Shown here: piece after piece, positions 38,784 to 46,721 of the stretch
Layout of the letters: each line of letters opens with the position of its first letter
Position numbering within the stretch: position 1 is the first letter of the stretch
Source of the DNA: Neobacillus cucumis
Lineage (GTDB): Bacteria; Bacillota; Bacilli; Bacillales_B; DSM-18226
Assembly: GCF_023715505.1 (NCBI RefSeq)
Contig: NZ_JAMBOH010000022.1
Span: 18,178 to 82,177, forward strand
Direction: 5' to 3'
Length of the DNA stretch: 64,000 nt
Program-made: the position numbers and the translations under genes
The notes under the pieces: generated by a model
Databases searched by the model: none
Told to the model about the DNA's origin: nothing
The model's input: the letters and a program-made list of their open reading frames with translations, nothing else

Positions 38784-39023
38784 ATGAATCGTTACTCAAA
38801 ATCACTGATGGGTGTGATGATCGGGGGGGCTACAGCAGGAGGCTGGCTGCTTGTCGATCTCCTGCTTCCTGATCCAATAGGGGACTATTTGCTATTTATC
38901 CTGATGGCTGTAGTCAATATGGCGATAGGTTGGCAGGTTGGCAGGTTATTTGGAAAATCGCGGAGTATTGAAAAAAACAATGCCCGCATCGAAGGGAAAG
39001 GACTGAAACCAAATTCGAATTAA
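38784..39023 (+). CDS. Small membrane protein in the pqq operon
   Basis: I do not recognise this gene. The 79-residue product has two hydrophobic segments (about 8-26 and 33-52) and a basic, polar C-terminus. ATG at 38784 follows GGGGGTGTGCCAA; an earlier in-frame start at 38739 lacks a good site. It lies between pqqA and pqqB and overlaps pqqB by 11 nt, so it belongs to the operon. A role in membrane anchoring or export of the peptide or cofactor is speculation. Confidence 0.8.
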   Translation: MNRYSKSLMGVMIGGATAGGWLLVDLLLPDPIGDYLLFILMAVVNMAIGWQVGRLFGKSRSIEKNNARIEGKGLKPNSN

Positions 39024-39945
39024 AGTATTAGGAGCAGCGGCCGGAGGAGGCTTTCCGCAGTGGAACTGTGCCTGTCCCAACTGTCGGGCAGTCCGTGCAG
39101 GAAACGCTTCACTCCGGCCGTTATTACAATCTTCGCTTGCGGTAACTGCCAATGAAAAGGACTGGTACCTCATCAATGCAGGACCGGATATTCTCAGGCA
39201 AATTGAATCGTTTGCTTCACTAAATGCAGGTCCGGGCATAAGAGAGACCCCTCTTGCCGGTGTTTTTTTAACCGATGCGGAGCTCGACCATACGATTGGG
39301 CTATTGTCACTGCGGGAGGGCTCCAGTATGACGATTTATGGGACCAAGATGGTACGAAGCTGCCTGCACTCCGCTTTTCCGGTGTTTCCAATGCTAAAAA
39401 ACTATTGTTCATGGGAATGGCAGTCTCTAGACCCAGGTATTCGGCAAAGGGTGGGACCATTACATGAAGGAGAAGAAGGAACCATCATCGTTGAGCCGGT
39501 TCCCGTTTCGAAAAAACCGCCGCTCTATGCCAGGTCGACCCAGGAGATGGACTGTCAAGAAGATATTTGGGAGGTTGGACTGGTTCTTCATAATGAGGAT
39601 TCAGGCCGGTGTCTTGCTTTCTTTCCTACATTAGAAAAGATCACTCCGGCTATAGAAGCTAGTTTAAAGAAAGCCGATATTCTGATGGTAGATGGAACTT
39701 TTTGGTCGGAAGATGAATTAACCGGGATGGGGGCAGCAACTCGTGACGCAAGAAGCATGGGCCACTTACCGATTAGCGGACCATCAGGCACCTTGGAGTT
39801 ATTGGCCTCTTTCCCGGCAGACAGAAAAATTCTAATCCACATTAACAACAGTAACCCTATTTTGAAAAAGGACTCAGTGGAGAGGTATACATTGGAGCGG
39901 CTTGGTATAGAAGTTGCCTATGATGGTATGGAAATGGAGGTGTGA
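39013..39945 (+). CDS. pqqB: PQQ biosynthesis protein PqqB
   Basis: PqqB is a metallo-beta-lactamase-fold protein that hydroxylates the PQQ tyrosine moiety. The frame is open from ATT at 39013 and reads [20 protein letters not shown], the exact family N-terminus, through [18 protein letters not shown] to the stop. This gives 310 residues, the usual length. A TGA sits in frame at 39004-39006 and no ATG, GTG or TTG lies between it and the conserved start. ATT is therefore the best start, 10 nt after AAAGGA (38997-39002). A first ATG at 39388 would delete a third of the protein. The stop overlaps the pqqC start. Confidence 0.92.
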   Translation: MRIKVLGAAAGGGFPQWNCACPNCRAVRAGNASLRPLLQSSLAVTANEKDWYLINAGPDILRQIESFASLNAGPGIRETPLAGVFLTDAELDHTIGLLSLREGSSMTIYGTKMVRSCLHSAFPVFPMLKNYCSWEWQSLDPGIRQRVGPLHEGEEGTIIVEPVPVSKKPPLYARSTQEMDCQEDIWEVGLVLHNEDSGRCLAFFPTLEKITPAIEASLKKADILMVDGTFWSEDELTGMGAATRDARSMGHLPISGPSGTLELLASFPADRKILIHINNSNPILKKDSVERYTLERLGIEVAYDGMEMEV

Positions 39946-39947
39946 TG

Positions 39948-40685
39948 ATGCTGGAGCAAAAAGGGTTCGTTAGCCGTGATAAAAAAAGGGCAGAGCTTTG
40001 GTCGGCGGATGAATTCACGGAGCGGCTAAGGAATGTAGGGCGTTCTTCTTATCATGACAAACATCCATTTCATATAGTGATGCACCAAGGGAACTTAAGC
40101 AAAGAACAGATTCGCGGCTGGGTGGCCAACCGATACTACTACCAGAAATCAGTCCCAATTAAAGATGCCGCCATCCTGTCCAATCTGCCGTCAAGGGAAC
40201 TAAGGCGAGAGTGGATAGGCCGTATTCTTGATCATGACGGAAGGCCTGGAGAAGATGGCGGTATTGAAGCATGGCTGCGGCTGGGAGAAGCGGTAGGATT
40301 GTCCCGGAAAGAAGTCGTACGGGAGGAGCATGTTGTCCCGGGTGTTCGATTTGCTGTGGATGCCTATGTGAACTTCGCTAGGACAAAACCGTGGATTGAA
40401 GCTGTTGCCTCCTCGCTGACGGAATTGTTTTCGCCTGACCTTATCTCAAAAAGGATAAAAGTTTTTGAGCAGCTGTATCCATGGATTGACCGTTCAGGGC
40501 TTGATTATTTTCAAAGCCGCTTAACTCAGGCACCTTGTGATTCGGATGTGGCCCTCAGACTTGTTTTAACCCATTGTCGAACACCGGAAGCACAGCAGCG
40601 GGCTGTCAACGCCTTGCGGTTCAAATGTGATGTATTATGGGCACAGCTTGATGCGATCGAAAAGGCCTATGCCCCTAAAACGTGA
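39948..40685 (+). CDS. pqqC: Pyrroloquinoline-quinone synthase PqqC
   Basis: PqqC performs the last step, the cofactorless ring closure and eight-electron oxidation to PQQ. The 245-residue product has the TenA-like helical fold with [34 protein letters not shown] and [17 protein letters not shown]. Two adjacent ATGs (39945 and 39948) follow GGAGGTG; the second has better spacing. It overlaps or abuts pqqB, indicating coupled translation. Confidence 0.95.
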   Translation: MLEQKGFVSRDKKRAELWSADEFTERLRNVGRSSYHDKHPFHIVMHQGNLSKEQIRGWVANRYYYQKSVPIKDAAILSNLPSRELRREWIGRILDHDGRPGEDGGIEAWLRLGEAVGLSRKEVVREEHVVPGVRFAVDAYVNFARTKPWIEAVASSLTELFSPDLISKRIKVFEQLYPWIDRSGLDYFQSRLTQAPCDSDVALRLVLTHCRTPEAQQRAVNALRFKCDVLWAQLDAIEKAYAPKT

Positions 40686-40703
40686 AATGGGAAGAATAAA
40701 TGA

Positions 40704-41045
40704 TTGGTGGTGGAGTCTATTTTTGTAGCTGGCAGTCTTCCAAAACTCGCTGCAAAGGCGCGATTAAAATTTGATAAGGTGAGAGAAAAACATCTCCTTT
40801 TGCTACCGGAAAAGGTTGTAGTCCTAAACGAAACTGCAGCATCGATCCTTCGTTTATGTGACGGAAGCCGGACCACAAACACCATCACTGAATCCATCTG
40901 GACTTCTCTAATGGCAGGCTCAGAAACAAGGAGTTCGGGTGTCTTGCCCGGTTTGAAAACAATGGAGGCTGACATTTCCGAATTTTTACAGGAGATGGCC
41001 GTTCAGGGATGGGTGGTGGTTCAGCATGAAAACGAAGAGCCATAG
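40704..41045 (+). CDS. pqqD: PqqA-binding chaperone PqqD
   Basis: PqqD is a RiPP recognition element that presents PqqA to PqqE. The 113-residue product has the PqqD core LKFDKVREKHLLLLPEKVVVLNETAASILRLCDGSRT (about 22-58) and a final helical segment DISEFLQEMAVQGWV. It is somewhat longer than many PqqD (about 90). Start is TTG 40704 or GTG 40707/40710; GGGAAG (40689-40694) best fits the TTG. The end overlaps pqqE by 20 nt. Confidence 0.93.
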   Translation: MVVESIFVAGSLPKLAAKARLKFDKVREKHLLLLPEKVVVLNETAASILRLCDGSRTTNTITESIWTSLMAGSETRSSGVLPGLKTMEADISEFLQEMAVQGWVVVQHENEEP

Positions 41046-42168
41046 TGCAGTTCAACCCCCTTATTCGCTGCTTGCTGAGTTAACCCATCGCTGTCCTTTG
41101 AATTGTCCGTATTGTTCAAACCCTATTGAAATGGCTAAGGAAGCCATGGAACTTTCAACAGAGGAATGGAGCCGGGTCTTGTCCGAGGCCGCCGAATTAG
41201 GAGTAGTAGAAGTTCATTTTTCTGGCGGCGAACCGCTTTTGCGAGATGACCTGGAACCCCTTATCAAACACGCTGCTGCATTAGAGATGTATGTCAATCT
41301 CATTACAAGCGGCATTGGCTTAACAACGGAAAAGGCGATTCGGCTTAAGGAAGCCGGTTTAGCAAATGTGCAGGTGAGCTTTCAAGCAGCAGAAGCGAAG
41401 CTTTCCGATCTTATCGGCGGATACAAAGCCTTTGAGAAAAAACGGGAAGCGGTCACTGCTGTAAAACAGGCAGAAATGCATTTGTCATTAAATGTGGTGT
41501 TACACCGAATGAATCTTGATCAGGTGGATGAGATCATTCAGCTTGCGGAAGAAATGGGAGCCGAGCGGTTGGAGCTGGCGAACACCCAGTATTATAACTG
41601 GGCGCTGCTGAATCGGGAGAAACTGCTGCCGAGCAGGGACCAGATTGAGCGTGCAAGTGCAGTCTATGAAGCCGCTAAAGCACGACTGAAGCGGAAAATG
41701 GAAATTATTTGGGTTATTCCTGATTATTATGCATCTGCACCCAAGCCTTGCATGGGGGGATGGGGCGCTATTGGTCTAACGGTAGCGCCGCATGGAATTG
41801 CCCTTCCGTGTCCAACCGCCGGGATAATAAAAGGGTTATCTTTTGAAAATGTCCGTAAGTCATCGCTAGGATATATTTGGTATGAATCAGAATCTTTTAA
41901 CCGTTTCCGGGGAGAAGAAGGGATGCCCAAAGCTTGTCTTACCTGTGATTTGAGGCACCAGGATGGAGGAGGGTGCCGCTGCCAGGCTTTTGCCTTAACG
42001 GGAGATGCTTATGCGACGGACCCAGTCTGCCAATGGGCACCAGAACATCATTTAATTGAGAAAGCTGTACAGGATGCCAACAGCAAACCTGCTGAATCAT
42101 CATCACGCCTAATCTATCGGAAGTATTCTCAGGATCGATCAGCAATAAAACGGTTATTAAAAAAATAG
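41026..42168 (+). CDS. pqqE: PqqA peptide cyclase PqqE (radical SAM)
   Basis: PqqE makes the Glu-Tyr carbon-carbon bond in PqqA. The 380-residue product has the radical SAM motif Cys23-X3-Cys27-X2-Cys30 (HRCPLNCPYCSNP), the SAM-binding SGGEPLLRDDL, and a SPASM domain with cysteines in PKPCMGGWG, ALPCPTAG and CLTCDLRHQDGGGCRCQAF...DPVC for auxiliary clusters. It begins inside pqqD and ends the biosynthetic operon just before a terminator. Confidence 0.95.
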   Translation: MKTKSHSAVQPPYSLLAELTHRCPLNCPYCSNPIEMAKEAMELSTEEWSRVLSEAAELGVVEVHFSGGEPLLRDDLEPLIKHAAALEMYVNLITSGIGLTTEKAIRLKEAGLANVQVSFQAAEAKLSDLIGGYKAFEKKREAVTAVKQAEMHLSLNVVLHRMNLDQVDEIIQLAEEMGAERLELANTQYYNWALLNREKLLPSRDQIERASAVYEAAKARLKRKMEIIWVIPDYYASAPKPCMGGWGAIGLTVAPHGIALPCPTAGIIKGLSFENVRKSSLGYIWYESESFNRFRGEEGMPKACLTCDLRHQDGGGCRCQAFALTGDAYATDPVCQWAPEHHLIEKAVQDANSKPAESSSRLIYRKYSQDRSAIKRLLKK

Positions 42169-42178
42169 GGTTGCCAAA

Positions 42179-42224
42179 GTGGTGCTGGAGGGGACACGTA
42201 CATACCCTTTAGCACCATTTTTTC
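42179..42224 (+). terminator. Terminator after pqqE
   Basis: GGTGCT and AGCACC, with AGGGG/CCCTT inside, form a stem followed by ATTTTTTC. Confidence 0.8.
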
Positions 42225-42526
42225 GCCTGTGTTCAACTTGTATGCACAGGGTTTCCGGGTGACGGTAAGCCAAATACAGAATTATAAATATATCGTTTTA
42301 AATTTTTTAATAAGTCCCCTCCATTTACCTACCATAACGAATCCTTCCCTTTCAAGTCTTTAAGCTTATCCCTTAATTCACCATAAATTCCATGTAAACA
42401 TGTTATGCCACGGTTAACTTTGTTGTGCTTATGCCTATGAATAAAGGAAATTGAAAATTGGCACCTTTTTAAGCAGAAACTGGGTAACCTAAATATTACC
42501 TATATAATTGAAAAGGTAGTGATAAA
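42225..42526. other. Intergenic region before the MFS gene
   Basis: This is an AT-rich stretch with no open frame of note and no repeat that I can identify. The MFS start is preceded by AAAAGGTAGTGATAAA. A promoter is likely but no convincing -35/-10 pair stands out. Confidence 0.4.
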
Positions 42527-43771
42527 ATGAAGTTTTCAGGAATTGGTCAAATTCATCTGGTGGTCAAGCGGCTCATGCTGGTAAATTTTATTCGCAGTAT
42601 TGGACAAGGCATCATGGTAGTGGAATTGGCTTTGTATCTTGATGTGCTGGGGTGGAGCACGGCAGCGATTGGCAGTGTGCTTGCTGCAGGAGGATTGCTC
42701 GGTGTTGTCCTTGCACCCTTTATAGGTGTTTATAGTGACAGGCTCGGCAGAAAACCGTTTGTCCTTATTTCTGAACTAGTTACCGCTGGATGTGCACTGG
42801 TCGGGGTATTAACCACTAACCCAATTTTATTGTCTATTGCGATTACACTTTCCGGATTTGGAAAAGCAGACGCGGGTTCACCCAGTCCATGTGCCCCTGC
42901 AGAGCAGGCCTGGCTGGCATCCTTTGTCCCAACAGCAGAACGCGGCAGAGTATACAGTTTGAATAATGCTCTCAGTTTTTTCGGAATGGGGGCCGGAGCA
43001 GTGTTTGCTGGGGCTGCCTCCTTTTTAAAAACTGGAGTATCTCCTTATCGCCTTCTATTCTGCTATATTCTCGCTGCATCGTTGATCACAGCTTCCATCA
43101 TTTTAACCATTCAAAGAGGAGAAGCTGAAAACCGCCAAGGAAACAAAAAAGAGGGACGGAGGAATGAAGAAAAGAAAATCTTGCATGAAGAAAATGCAGC
43201 GGTATTGAAGCTTGCAGCCATTAATATACTTAATGGGATTGCCATCGGTTTGACCGGGCCGATGATGTCCTATTGGTTTTCGGCTAAATTTGGGGCAAGC
43301 CATGCTCAAATTGGCAGTACACTGGCTGTTACTTTCTTCATGACAGGGGTTACCTCCATTTTACAAGCAAGAATATCTCATAAACATGGGACAATCCGCT
43401 CCATTGTTTTCATCCGTTTTATCGGAAGTCTGCTTTTGATTTTGATGCCCTTACTATCATCATACGCACTCGTTTCTGTCATTTATATGCTTCGAACGGC
43501 TTTAAATCGAGGTACGCAGGGGGCACAGCAGGCGCTGAGTGTGAGTTTAACACGTAACCAGCGGAGCGGCTTTGCGTCAAGCATCAATCTTTTTTCAATG
43601 AGGCTGCCCACCTCCATTGGACCGTATATTACAGGCTATCTTTTTGGATTGGGTTCCCTTTCCCTGCCTTTTTACATAGCCTCAGGTCTACAACTCAGTT
43701 TCGCTTATTTATACGGCAGACTTTTTTCTTCTTACGATATTCGCATGAAATCGCATGCTTCATCGGGTTGA
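42527..43771 (+). CDS. MFS transporter
   Basis: This is a major facilitator superfamily membrane carrier, probably an exporter. The 414-residue product has about twelve hydrophobic segments in two halves, with a charged central loop (about 199-227, rich in Arg/Glu/Lys) and motif A as GVYSDRLGRKPFV after segment 2. It lies in the PQQ module downstream of the pqqE terminator in the same direction and before the rpsI scar. Location suggests a link to PQQ or the dehydrogenase substrate, but no substrate can be read from the sequence. Confidence 0.9.
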   Translation: MKFSGIGQIHLVVKRLMLVNFIRSIGQGIMVVELALYLDVLGWSTAAIGSVLAAGGLLGVVLAPFIGVYSDRLGRKPFVLISELVTAGCALVGVLTTNPILLSIAITLSGFGKADAGSPSPCAPAEQAWLASFVPTAERGRVYSLNNALSFFGMGAGAVFAGAASFLKTGVSPYRLLFCYILAASLITASIILTIQRGEAENRQGNKKEGRRNEEKKILHEENAAVLKLAAINILNGIAIGLTGPMMSYWFSAKFGASHAQIGSTLAVTFFMTGVTSILQARISHKHGTIRSIVFIRFIGSLLLILMPLLSSYALVSVIYMLRTALNRGTQGAQQALSVSLTRNQRSGFASSINLFSMRLPTSIGPYITGYLFGLGSLSLPFYIASGLQLSFAYLYGRLFSSYDIRMKSHASSG

Positions 43772-43824
43772 AAGTCTTAGTTTAAAAATCAGTCCCTGGA
43801 GATTCTGAAAAAAAGCCAAAGAAA

Positions 43825-43937
43825 ATGAAAGAGCGTAAAAAATACGGTCTTAAAGGTGCTCGTCGTGCCTCAGTTCTTAAAACGTTAATCTTTTGCGGAC
43901 ATACAAAGACTCTCAACCACTGGTTGGGATCTTTTTC
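43825..43937 (+). repeat. Partial rpsI duplication (copy B) with terminator; candidate att scar
   Basis: Positions 43825-43918 repeat 35254-35349, the last 22 codons of rpsI plus downstream sequence, with three substitutions and one 2-nt deletion (GTGCGCCTC to GTGCCTC). The rpsI-type terminator CTCAACC/GGTTGGG with a T run follows. It is non-functional as S9, because the frame is shifted and there is no 5' part. It looks like the right-hand junction of an element that entered at the 3' end of rpsI. Confidence 0.9.
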
Positions 43938-43946
43938 TTTAAGAAG

Positions 43947-44846
43947 CTAAACATCGTTTTTTTCAATAAACCTAAGTATATCATTTAGTGACTGATTGTG
44001 TTTTTCTGTTGTTACTACCTTAAATAAATCTCCCTTATCTTGTATCCTTCTTCTCACACTTAAAATGTTGAAGTCCGTGGGTTTAATACCTGCTTCTACC
44101 TCTTCCCAGGTAAGTGGAGTGGCCACGGTTGCTCTCGATTTTGCTCTTGCAGAATAAACAACTGGCATCGTTCGACCTCGCCATAGCTGCAAGTAATCAA
44201 AATAAAGCTTTTCTCCTCTTTTCGAAACTACTCGTTCAAGGGTAATCTGCTGCGGCATATTCTGTGCAAAATAGTTTGCAATAAACGCATTTATCTTTCT
44301 TGTTTCTTCGAATGAATAGTCTGGCTGAATAGGAACAAATATCTGCATGCCTGAAGAACCTGAAGTTCGCGGAACGGAGATAAGACCGAGTGTTTTTAGA
44401 AGCTCCTTCAGCTTAATTGATACCTCTAACACTAGATTAAAGCTATTATTATTGGATGGATCCAAATCAAATACTATCTCCATAGGATAATCCGGTTTAT
44501 CATGGCGATCAAATGGAACATGAAATTCAATCGCACCGTAGTTTGCTGCCCAAACCAGTGTGGACTTATCATTTAATAGCATTCTTTCCTTTTCTTTGTA
44601 GAATGCACTGGTAACCCACTCTGGTGCAGTTTGAGGAACTGACCTTTTTTCGATTTTCTTTCCATTTATTCCGTAAGGATAGATCCAAATCATTAATAAT
44701 CTTTGCTTAGCATGTTCGATGAGATAGGGTGATACATCCAGCAAATATTGAATATAGTCCCATTTTGTAATGTTTTGCTCTTCCCATATAATCTTATCCG
44801 GGTGTGTAATCTCAATCCTCATGCCATCAACCACTATTTCTCCCAC
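43947..44846 (-). CDS. LigD-type DNA polymerase/primase domain protein
   Basis: This is a stand-alone archaeo-eukaryotic primase-like polymerase of the LigD family, which fills and extends ends in non-homologous end joining. The 299-residue product covers one polymerase domain: catalytic Asp127 and Asp129 in VFDLDPS, then TSGSSGMQIFVPI, where the third motif has Gln168 at the place of His in many LigD enzymes, and a C-terminal WRGRTMPVVYSARAKSRATVATPLTWEEV. The start is GTG after AGGAGGTCGTCCAC. It is divergent from the ligase gene 82 nt away, whereas B. subtilis LigD is one fused protein. Confidence 0.88.
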   Translation of the reverse strand: MGEIVVDGMRIEITHPDKIIWEEQNITKWDYIQYLLDVSPYLIEHAKQRLLMIWIYPYGINGKKIEKRSVPQTAPEWVTSAFYKEKERMLLNDKSTLVWAANYGAIEFHVPFDRHDKPDYPMEIVFDLDPSNNNSFNLVLEVSIKLKELLKTLGLISVPRTSGSSGMQIFVPIQPDYSFEETRKINAFIANYFAQNMPQQITLERVVSKRGEKLYFDYLQLWRGRTMPVVYSARAKSRATVATPLTWEEVEAGIKPTDFNILSVRRRIQDKGDLFKVVTTEKHNQSLNDILRFIEKNDV

Positions 44847-44928
44847 GTGGACGACCTCCTGTTCTTTACTATATTTTCAGTGGTTCCAGTTTAAACTATG
44901 TATGAATGAATATTTGAGGTGATATATC

Positions 44929-45870
44929 GTGGAACCAATTTTTGCAATGGAACCTGTCAACAGTGATACCATCCCTATGGGGGATGATTGGATTGCTCAA
45001 GTTAAATGGGATGGTGTTAGAATCCTTACCTATGCTGATAATCAAACAGTACGGCTTTATAATCGAAAAAAGAATGAACGAACATTGCATTATCCGGAGA
45101 TTACAAACATTGACCATTACTGTTCTAGCCGCTCAGTAATTTTAGATGGTGAAGTCATTGCTTTAGGGAAAAATGGAAAGCCAGCTTTCCATGAAGTAAT
45201 GAGACGTGATGGGTTAAGGAAATTAGATCGCTTAAAAATGATTGCAGAATCTGTGCCCATTATCTATATGATTTTTGATGTTCTCTATTTGGATGGAGAG
45301 TGGATTAATAATAAGCCCTTTCATGAAAGAAATGAAATACTCACGCAAATAATTACCCCTAACGATCAGATTCAGCTCGTTCCTTCTGTCACCGAGGCAG
45401 AAGCGTTACTCAACGCCATTAAGGAACAAGGGATGGAAGGGATTGTATTGAAAAGGAATAGCTCCCCTTATGCTATTGGAAAAAAACGAGATGACTGGCT
45501 TAAAGTAAAAAATTATCGTGATATTATCGCTGTCATCGGGGGTTTTACTTTGGGACATGATACGGTAAACTCAATTTTACTTGGCCTTTATGATTCCGAA
45601 GGTGCGCTTCATTATATCGGGCATACAGGGACAGGTAAAATGACTATAAGTGAATGGAAAGACCTAACTAGTGAATTAAAAGAGATTGTCGCTGATCATC
45701 ATCCTTTTAAGAAGAAACCCCAGCGCCATGCCCACGCCACCTGGGTCCGGCCAGAAAAGACGGTAAAGATTAAATTTGCAGAATGGACGGAAAGCGGAGC
45801 ATTGAGGCAGCCTAGTATTGAAGGATTTATTGATGTTCCTCCAGAAGAGTGTTTGCTAGAAAAAACCTAA
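44929..45870 (+). CDS. ATP-dependent DNA ligase (LigD ligase domain)
   Basis: This seals nicks using ATP, probably in end joining. The 313-residue product has motif I KWDG (adenylated Lys26), FDVLYLDG (motif III), EGIVLKR (motif IV), WLKVK (motif V), and a C-terminal OB domain ending ALRQPSIEGFIDVPPEECL. The start is GTG after TTGAGGTGATATATC. Length and content equal the N-terminal half of B. subtilis LigD. No ku gene lies in the window. An rpsI-like scar follows immediately. Confidence 0.9.
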   Translation: MEPIFAMEPVNSDTIPMGDDWIAQVKWDGVRILTYADNQTVRLYNRKKNERTLHYPEITNIDHYCSSRSVILDGEVIALGKNGKPAFHEVMRRDGLRKLDRLKMIAESVPIIYMIFDVLYLDGEWINNKPFHERNEILTQIITPNDQIQLVPSVTEAEALLNAIKEQGMEGIVLKRNSSPYAIGKKRDDWLKVKNYRDIIAVIGGFTLGHDTVNSILLGLYDSEGALHYIGHTGTGKMTISEWKDLTSELKEIVADHHPFKKKPQRHAHATWVRPEKTVKIKFAEWTESGALRQPSIEGFIDVPPEECLLEKT

Positions 45871-45891
45871 GGATACATAGAAACTTGGAAA

Positions 45892-45970
45892 CATCGTACG
45901 CCCCAGTTATCAAAACGTTATTAATCAACTCTGAGACTCTTAACCAATTTTATTAGGGGTCTTTTTTTGT
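45892..45970 (+). repeat. Diverged rpsI 3'-end fragment (copy C) with terminator
   Basis: Positions 45892-45920 match the last codons of rpsI (35290-35318) at 25 of 29 bases and still translate as HRTPQLSKRY-stop against [13 protein letters not shown]. GAGACTCTTAACC and AGGGGTCTTTTTTT then follow like the rpsI terminator. It differs more from the native gene than copy B does, so it is older or came with DNA from another species. Confidence 0.7.
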
Positions 45971-46284
45971 GCCCAAGAGAGACACTTGCCAATATTTTGT
46001 TTGACTAAAAAACAGTCATTTTACCACTTTACCTTCATCACAGTTGCATTTTTAGTGTCCTCCTTAGTTTAACATCCTCAAACAAGCAGCATTCTTTTAT
46101 ATCTTCAAAGTAAAATAGGCTATTACATCAGTAACAACGTCCTAGATAAAGACATATTTTGTTGAGGAGAGTACACCAGTATCCGATGATTTCTTTTACA
46201 CAAAACTGAAAAATTAACTTACGCCACTCTCTATACAGGTTTCTGTTTTTACCTGGTGATTAAATACAAAGAGGAGGAAAAAAA
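45971..46284. other. Upstream region of the peptide cluster
   Basis: This is AT-rich, with no convincing gene. A CAGGT...ACCTG arm pair (46236-46256) and the GAGGAGG ribosome binding site (46271-46277) precede the precursor start. Any promoter is not obvious by eye. Confidence 0.4.
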
Positions 46285-46566
46285 TTGCATAATTTTCAGA
46301 ATGATTTACAAGCGTTGGGAATGGATCAATTCCAAGTGGGTGAGTTAGTTCCTATCGATCCTCAGAGTCAGGATCCGCGCATGTTTGGCGGTATGCGCTG
46401 TGGCGGTTTTGGCCGTTGCGGTGGCTTTCATCATTGCGGTGGCTTCCATCGTTGCGGAGGCTTCGGTCGTTGTGGTTTTGGTTTTAGCTGCTTCGGTTTT
46501 GGTTTTGGTTTTAGCTGCTTTAGCTGTTTTAGCTGTTTCAACTGTTGGGGCGGTTGGGGTTGGTAA
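46285..46566 (+). CDS. Heterocycloanthracin/sonorensin-type azole peptide precursor
   Basis: This is a ribosomally made precursor of a thiazole/oxazole-modified peptide, probably a bacteriocin. The 93-residue product has a leader (1-38, with FQNDLQALGMDQFQVGELVP, the family-type leader) and a core from Cys39 built of repeats: four Cys-Gly-Gly-Phe units, then Cys-Phe-Ser units, ending WGGWGW. The core holds 10 Cys and 4 Ser, candidate azole sites. TTG start after GAGGAGGAAAAAAA. It is followed by the modification enzymes on the same strand. Confidence 0.9.
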   Translation: MHNFQNDLQALGMDQFQVGELVPIDPQSQDPRMFGGMRCGGFGRCGGFHHCGGFHRCGGFGRCGFGFSCFGFGFGFSCFSCFSCFNCWGGWGW

Positions 46567-46600
46567 TTTTTAAAAGATAAAATGATTATTTCATGAAACA

Positions 46601-46638
46601 AAAGTGCCCTGAATGATCTTTTGCAAGGGCACTTTCTT
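46601..46638 (+). terminator. Hairpin between precursor and modification genes
   Basis: AAAGTGCCCT (46601-46610) and AGGGCACTTT (46626-46635) form a perfect 10-bp stem followed by CTTTA. As a partial terminator it would give excess precursor transcript over the enzymes. Confidence 0.75.
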
Positions 46639-46721
46639 TACTGATTATCATATTGGACAAAAAATAATACATAAACTGATAGTGCGACAATTAGTAAAGA
46701 TTAGAAATAAGGAGGAGCTGA

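Noticed and set aside
39304..39945. pqqB as a truncated 213-residue gene
   Set aside because: The frame is open upstream and encodes the conserved PqqB N-terminus; only the canonical start codon is missing.
43825..43937. Second functional rpsI gene
   Set aside because: It holds only the last 22 codons with a 2-nt deletion and no upstream coding part.
46390..46560. CRISPR-like tandem repeat
   Set aside because: The repeats are short, directly adjacent and in frame within a coding core; there are no spacers or cas genes, and no CRISPR array is visible elsewhere in the window.
46385..46573. Ala/Val-rich open frame overlapping the azole peptide precursor
   Set aside because: It is the out-of-frame reading of the Gly/Cys repeats, has no ribosome binding site of its own, and the precursor frame fits the family leader and RBS.
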